From assembly GCA_003210775.1 (NCBI GenBank), contig QCUI01000001.1, forward strand, positions 1 through 64,000: a DNA stretch of 64,000 nucleotides. Direction: 5' to 3'. This document shows, in pieces, positions 61,060-64,000 of this stretch. A model generated the notes under the pieces. The model saw only the letters and a program-made list of their open reading frames with translations. It was not told the origin of the DNA and searched no databases. Source of the stretch: Synechococcus sp. AG-679-A04. GTDB taxonomy: Bacteria > Cyanobacteriota > Cyanobacteriia > PCC-6307 > Cyanobiaceae. Position 1 is the stretch's first letter, and each line of letters opens with the position of its first letter. Made by a program: the position numbers and the translations under genes.

Positions 61060-61596
61060 CTAAATACGCACTAAGTAAAAAGATATATCATCAAGCGGAA
61101 AGAAATGGCTGAGCCTATACTCATAAGTCCAAGGGAATCTATTGGCAAAGGCAACAATTAAATTTTTGAGAGGATCAGCTTTGATTGTCTCATTGAAAAC
61201 AATTTTAAGGGTTTTAAAACGAGCAAAAGTATATTGATAGCGCTGGCAAATAATATGATTAGGATCATAAAATGAGAATGAAATTGTTGAAAAAAAATGC
61301 AAATGAGTAGGATCAGCACTCGCCCAAACCGATCTAAAGTATGGCGTAATAATTTTAACAGTGCCACCAGGTCTAACAATGCGATATATTTCCTCCATGA
61401 CAGATATTAAATCTTGCAGATGCTCAAGAGTATTGTCCATAATTACTTTGTCGACAGAAGCAGTATTAAATGGATAGGGGAATTCATTGAGATTATGCAC
61501 AATGTCAGGATTAGTACATGCATTAAAATCGACACCAATTGTTCCATGCCGTTTCTTTTTACCGCAACCGAGGTCCAGTATTAGAGATGAGGACAT
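61060..61596 (-). CDS. Class I SAM-dependent methyltransferase
   Basis: 'LILDLGCGKKKRHGTIGVDFNACTNPDIVHNLNEFPYPF', 'DNTLEHLQDLISVMEEIYRIVRPGG'. Confidence 0.88.
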   Translation of the reverse strand: MSSSLILDLGCGKKKRHGTIGVDFNACTNPDIVHNLNEFPYPFNTASVDKVIMDNTLEHLQDLISVMEEIYRIVRPGGTVKIITPYFRSVWASADPTHLHFFSTISFSFYDPNHIICQRYQYTFARFKTLKIVFNETIKADPLKNLIVAFANRFPWTYEYRLSHFFPLDDISFYLVRI

Positions 61597-61813
61597 CCCG
61601 ACTATCCGAATATGCCTATATTATACCTAATGAGTGGATACTGAGATTGAAAAAATACAAGGACGACTGGAGATAAAAATTAAATATGGTTAAAAAAAAA
61701 GGGTACGCTCCGTTATGAGATATGGGCATTGGCGAATATAATTCAAAAGATGAACTGTTAAGAAAAGAAGAATAATAATTTTAGAAAACTTGAATTAGCA
61801 AGTAAAAGTAAGG

Positions 61814-63598
61814 TCAAAATTGCAAAATGGATGACAAATTAGTCAAACCAGAAAAGAATGTATTGTCAGGATTAGCAAAGCGTTGACAGAAAAAATGACG
61901 TGCAGACTGTACCTCCTGAGATAACCACCAACCAGGTATATCATCCCAAATCATATTAATATGACGAGAGCATGATGATGGTGAAAAATGCAAAATTCCT
62001 GCATCATTTAAAGCTTGATAATATGGTAAAGCGCTGTCTCGTAAATGCAAGAGATGATTATCCCAAAAAGCTAACATAGGCATATTTCTAGACAACGCTT
62101 CTAATATACCAGTAGAGTCGTAACTGAAAATAAACAAGCGATACTTAAGACTTGCAGAGAATCTATGATTTGCAGAAGAATCAAATTTAAGGTTAGAATC
62201 AAATGATAACCATCGGGATTTATCCGACCAAGTTAAGGATGAATGAGCAGGATGGAGGCGTATACGAGTACGAAGATAAATATTCAGATTCAGGGTGCTT
62301 ATGAAGCTTTGTTGGTCTATAAAATACTTATGAAATTCTGCATATTGATCCCAAGTTCTATTACGGTTGGGCAAACTATCTTCTAAAAGCAAAAGATGTC
62401 CCTTTGGGCAATAATTAAAAAGCTTTTTATTAAGACCCTTTAATACGAATGCTGGTGAATGCTGTTCTAATCCGTCAGACCACCCCCATGTGATGAAACG
62501 ATCCGAAGTAATCTCCTCAATTGATGGATTAGAAAAATAACGATGCGTGCCATAATGATTACCATGCTGGCCAACAATATATTTTGTTCCATTGAGAACT
62601 TTTTCTGCAACCCAAATTTTTAAAACATCATGAACGAGAAAATTATTACTAAGAAAAATCGATCTCGGCTTAGCAGGTAATAGTAAACGTTTTGATTGAC
62701 ACCTCAATTCGCTAAAATTTTCAAGATAACAAGCGGGAAGTAATTCAAAAACGAAGAGTCTTGCAATAGCTTCAAGCGATTTGTCAAATCTTGGACATAA
62801 CCGATCTGCCAACTGAGCTCTTAACACAAAATCAAAAGAGCATTGTTGAGAGAAAGGCTTTACATAAAGGAGGGCTGGAAATTGCCCCATAGAAACTTGA
62901 AGAAGTAGTTCTTTCCATTTAGGAAGATAAGTACTTAGCAAGACTGCATCATTATCACGTTGCATACGGAACGATAGATTATGGCATATTTCGCGTAGAT
63001 ATTGAATTATATTAGACTTTACGCCAAAGCTAGTCTGGGTTGGCAACGTAAAATAAGGCTCCCTATTTGAATCATAGACCTGAAAGAATTCAAGCTGGGG
63101 GTAGTCAAGGAGAAATAATATGCGGGCATAAAGTTCATGATTCCATCTGTCATCATTGCATGCAAGAATGGAGGTGAGCGAGTCATTGGAAACAAGATTA
63201 TATGAGGAAATAAGTATAGAAGTAGAGACAGGATTGTATTCATTTAGACACTGCTGAAGTGAGTTTACACGATTAACAATAATAGAAAGATATCGTCGAA
63301 ACCAATGCCCAAGAATAATGTTCCAATAACGATGATCTGTATTGCTAGAATGAGTTAGCGATAAAATTTTTATTAGATCAGGGAAAATAGCTCTTTCAAG
63401 GTTTCTTAATGTAACAAAATCATGATCTTTTTGGCGAGAATCTAGACCATAAGGTCGAGCAAAAGTATGCGCAAAAGCTTTAAATTGCTCTGTGGTTTCA
63501 AACGTTTGACACCATTTACCTAAAAAAAGATATTCTTGATCTATATTACTCCGAAGACGAGGATCGGAAGTTGTTACTAAATGAAAATCAGTGGTCAT
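61814..63598 (-). CDS. LIC12162-like putative transferase
   Basis: 'EYLFLGKWCQTFE', 'HRYWNIILGHWFRRYLSIIVNRV', 'YIVGQHGNHYGTHRY...SDRFITWGW', 594 aa. Confidence 0.8.
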   Translation of the reverse strand: MTTDFHLVTTSDPRLRSNIDQEYLFLGKWCQTFETTEQFKAFAHTFARPYGLDSRQKDHDFVTLRNLERAIFPDLIKILSLTHSSNTDHRYWNIILGHWFRRYLSIIVNRVNSLQQCLNEYNPVSTSILISSYNLVSNDSLTSILACNDDRWNHELYARILFLLDYPQLEFFQVYDSNREPYFTLPTQTSFGVKSNIIQYLREICHNLSFRMQRDNDAVLLSTYLPKWKELLLQVSMGQFPALLYVKPFSQQCSFDFVLRAQLADRLCPRFDKSLEAIARLFVFELLPACYLENFSELRCQSKRLLLPAKPRSIFLSNNFLVHDVLKIWVAEKVLNGTKYIVGQHGNHYGTHRYFSNPSIEEITSDRFITWGWSDGLEQHSPAFVLKGLNKKLFNYCPKGHLLLLEDSLPNRNRTWDQYAEFHKYFIDQQSFISTLNLNIYLRTRIRLHPAHSSLTWSDKSRWLSFDSNLKFDSSANHRFSASLKYRLFIFSYDSTGILEALSRNMPMLAFWDNHLLHLRDSALPYYQALNDAGILHFSPSSCSRHINMIWDDIPGWWLSQEVQSARHFFCQRFANPDNTFFSGLTNLSSILQF

Positions 63599-63684
63599 AA
63601 AAGACTAATTACTTAGAGGAAATAAGCTAGTAGATCAATAGCTATGGTATAATTCATAGAGTGGCAAGACACAAAGATAAAGGA

Positions 63685-63999
63685 TTATTCTTGTATGGGG
63701 ATAAATACAAATCTGTAATTAAATCCAGAAAATGGAGAATTGGAAGGAGTTGAAATATTGACAGGTAAGTAACCAAATCGATTAAACAAATCAAGCAGCT
63801 CAGGAAGATAAAAAAGTGTGTGAAGTTGAGTATAAGGGTCAAATCGTTTAAGGACGCTTAAATCCCAAGACGCTTTTGTCGTGATATAAATAAAATCAGG
63901 GGAAAGTTGTGCAAGGAGATCTGACAGAAGAGTAAATGGATTTTCTTCGCAGTTTTGCAAGACTCCAATCATAGAAATAGATAAAGGTCTTATGGATAG
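63685..63999 (-). CDS. C-terminal end of a protein running off the window, possibly a methyltransferase
   Basis: 95-aa terminal ORF 'LLAQLSPDFIYITTKASWDLSVLKRFDPYTQLHTLFYLPELLDLFNRFGYLPVNI'; 5' part outside the window. Confidence 0.45.
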   Translation of the reverse strand, partial: LSIRPLSISMIGVLQNCEENPFTLLSDLLAQLSPDFIYITTKASWDLSVLKRFDPYTQLHTLFYLPELLDLFNRFGYLPVNISTPSNSPFSGFNYRFVFIPIQE

Positions 64000-64000
64000 T

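Noticed and set aside
46110-64000. Prophage or intact insertion sequence in the AT-rich region
   Set aside because: No integrase, intact transposase, structural phage gene or clear inverted-repeat pair was recognised.

Overview
The window looks like a marine picocyanobacterial (Synechococcus-type) chromosome segment. It joins a GC-rich, mostly core-like region (about 1-46.1 kb) to an AT-rich surface-polysaccharide island (about 46.1-64 kb) in which every credible gene is on the minus strand. Core landmarks: pyrE, rdgB, hisB, fabI, folK, chlD, an MlaD/MlaF-like pair, ndhC-ndhK-ndhJ, a rubredoxin-ycf48-psbEFLJ cluster, and a CAU-anticodon tRNA. Accessory candidates: (1) a translationally coupled operon at 10.3-15.2 kb encoding a SABATH-type methyltransferase, a Leu/Glu/Phe/Val-type dehydrogenase, a sarcosine/N-methyl-amino-acid-oxidase-like flavoprotein and a BCCT transporter; (2) an apparently split photolyase/cryptochrome at 21.5-22.9 kb with cysteines spaced like those of the Fe-S photolyases; (3) the island with CDP-sugar genes (rfbF/rfbG), duplicated RmlC-like cupins, a sugar C-methyltransferase-like protein, an LIC12162-like transferase, a Wzy-like protein and glycosyltransferases; (4) a VapBC-like pair; (5) a roughly 1.2-kb decayed segment at 50.3-51.5 kb. 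All calls rest on reading the supplied translations and sequence. No database search was run, so family names are recognition-based.
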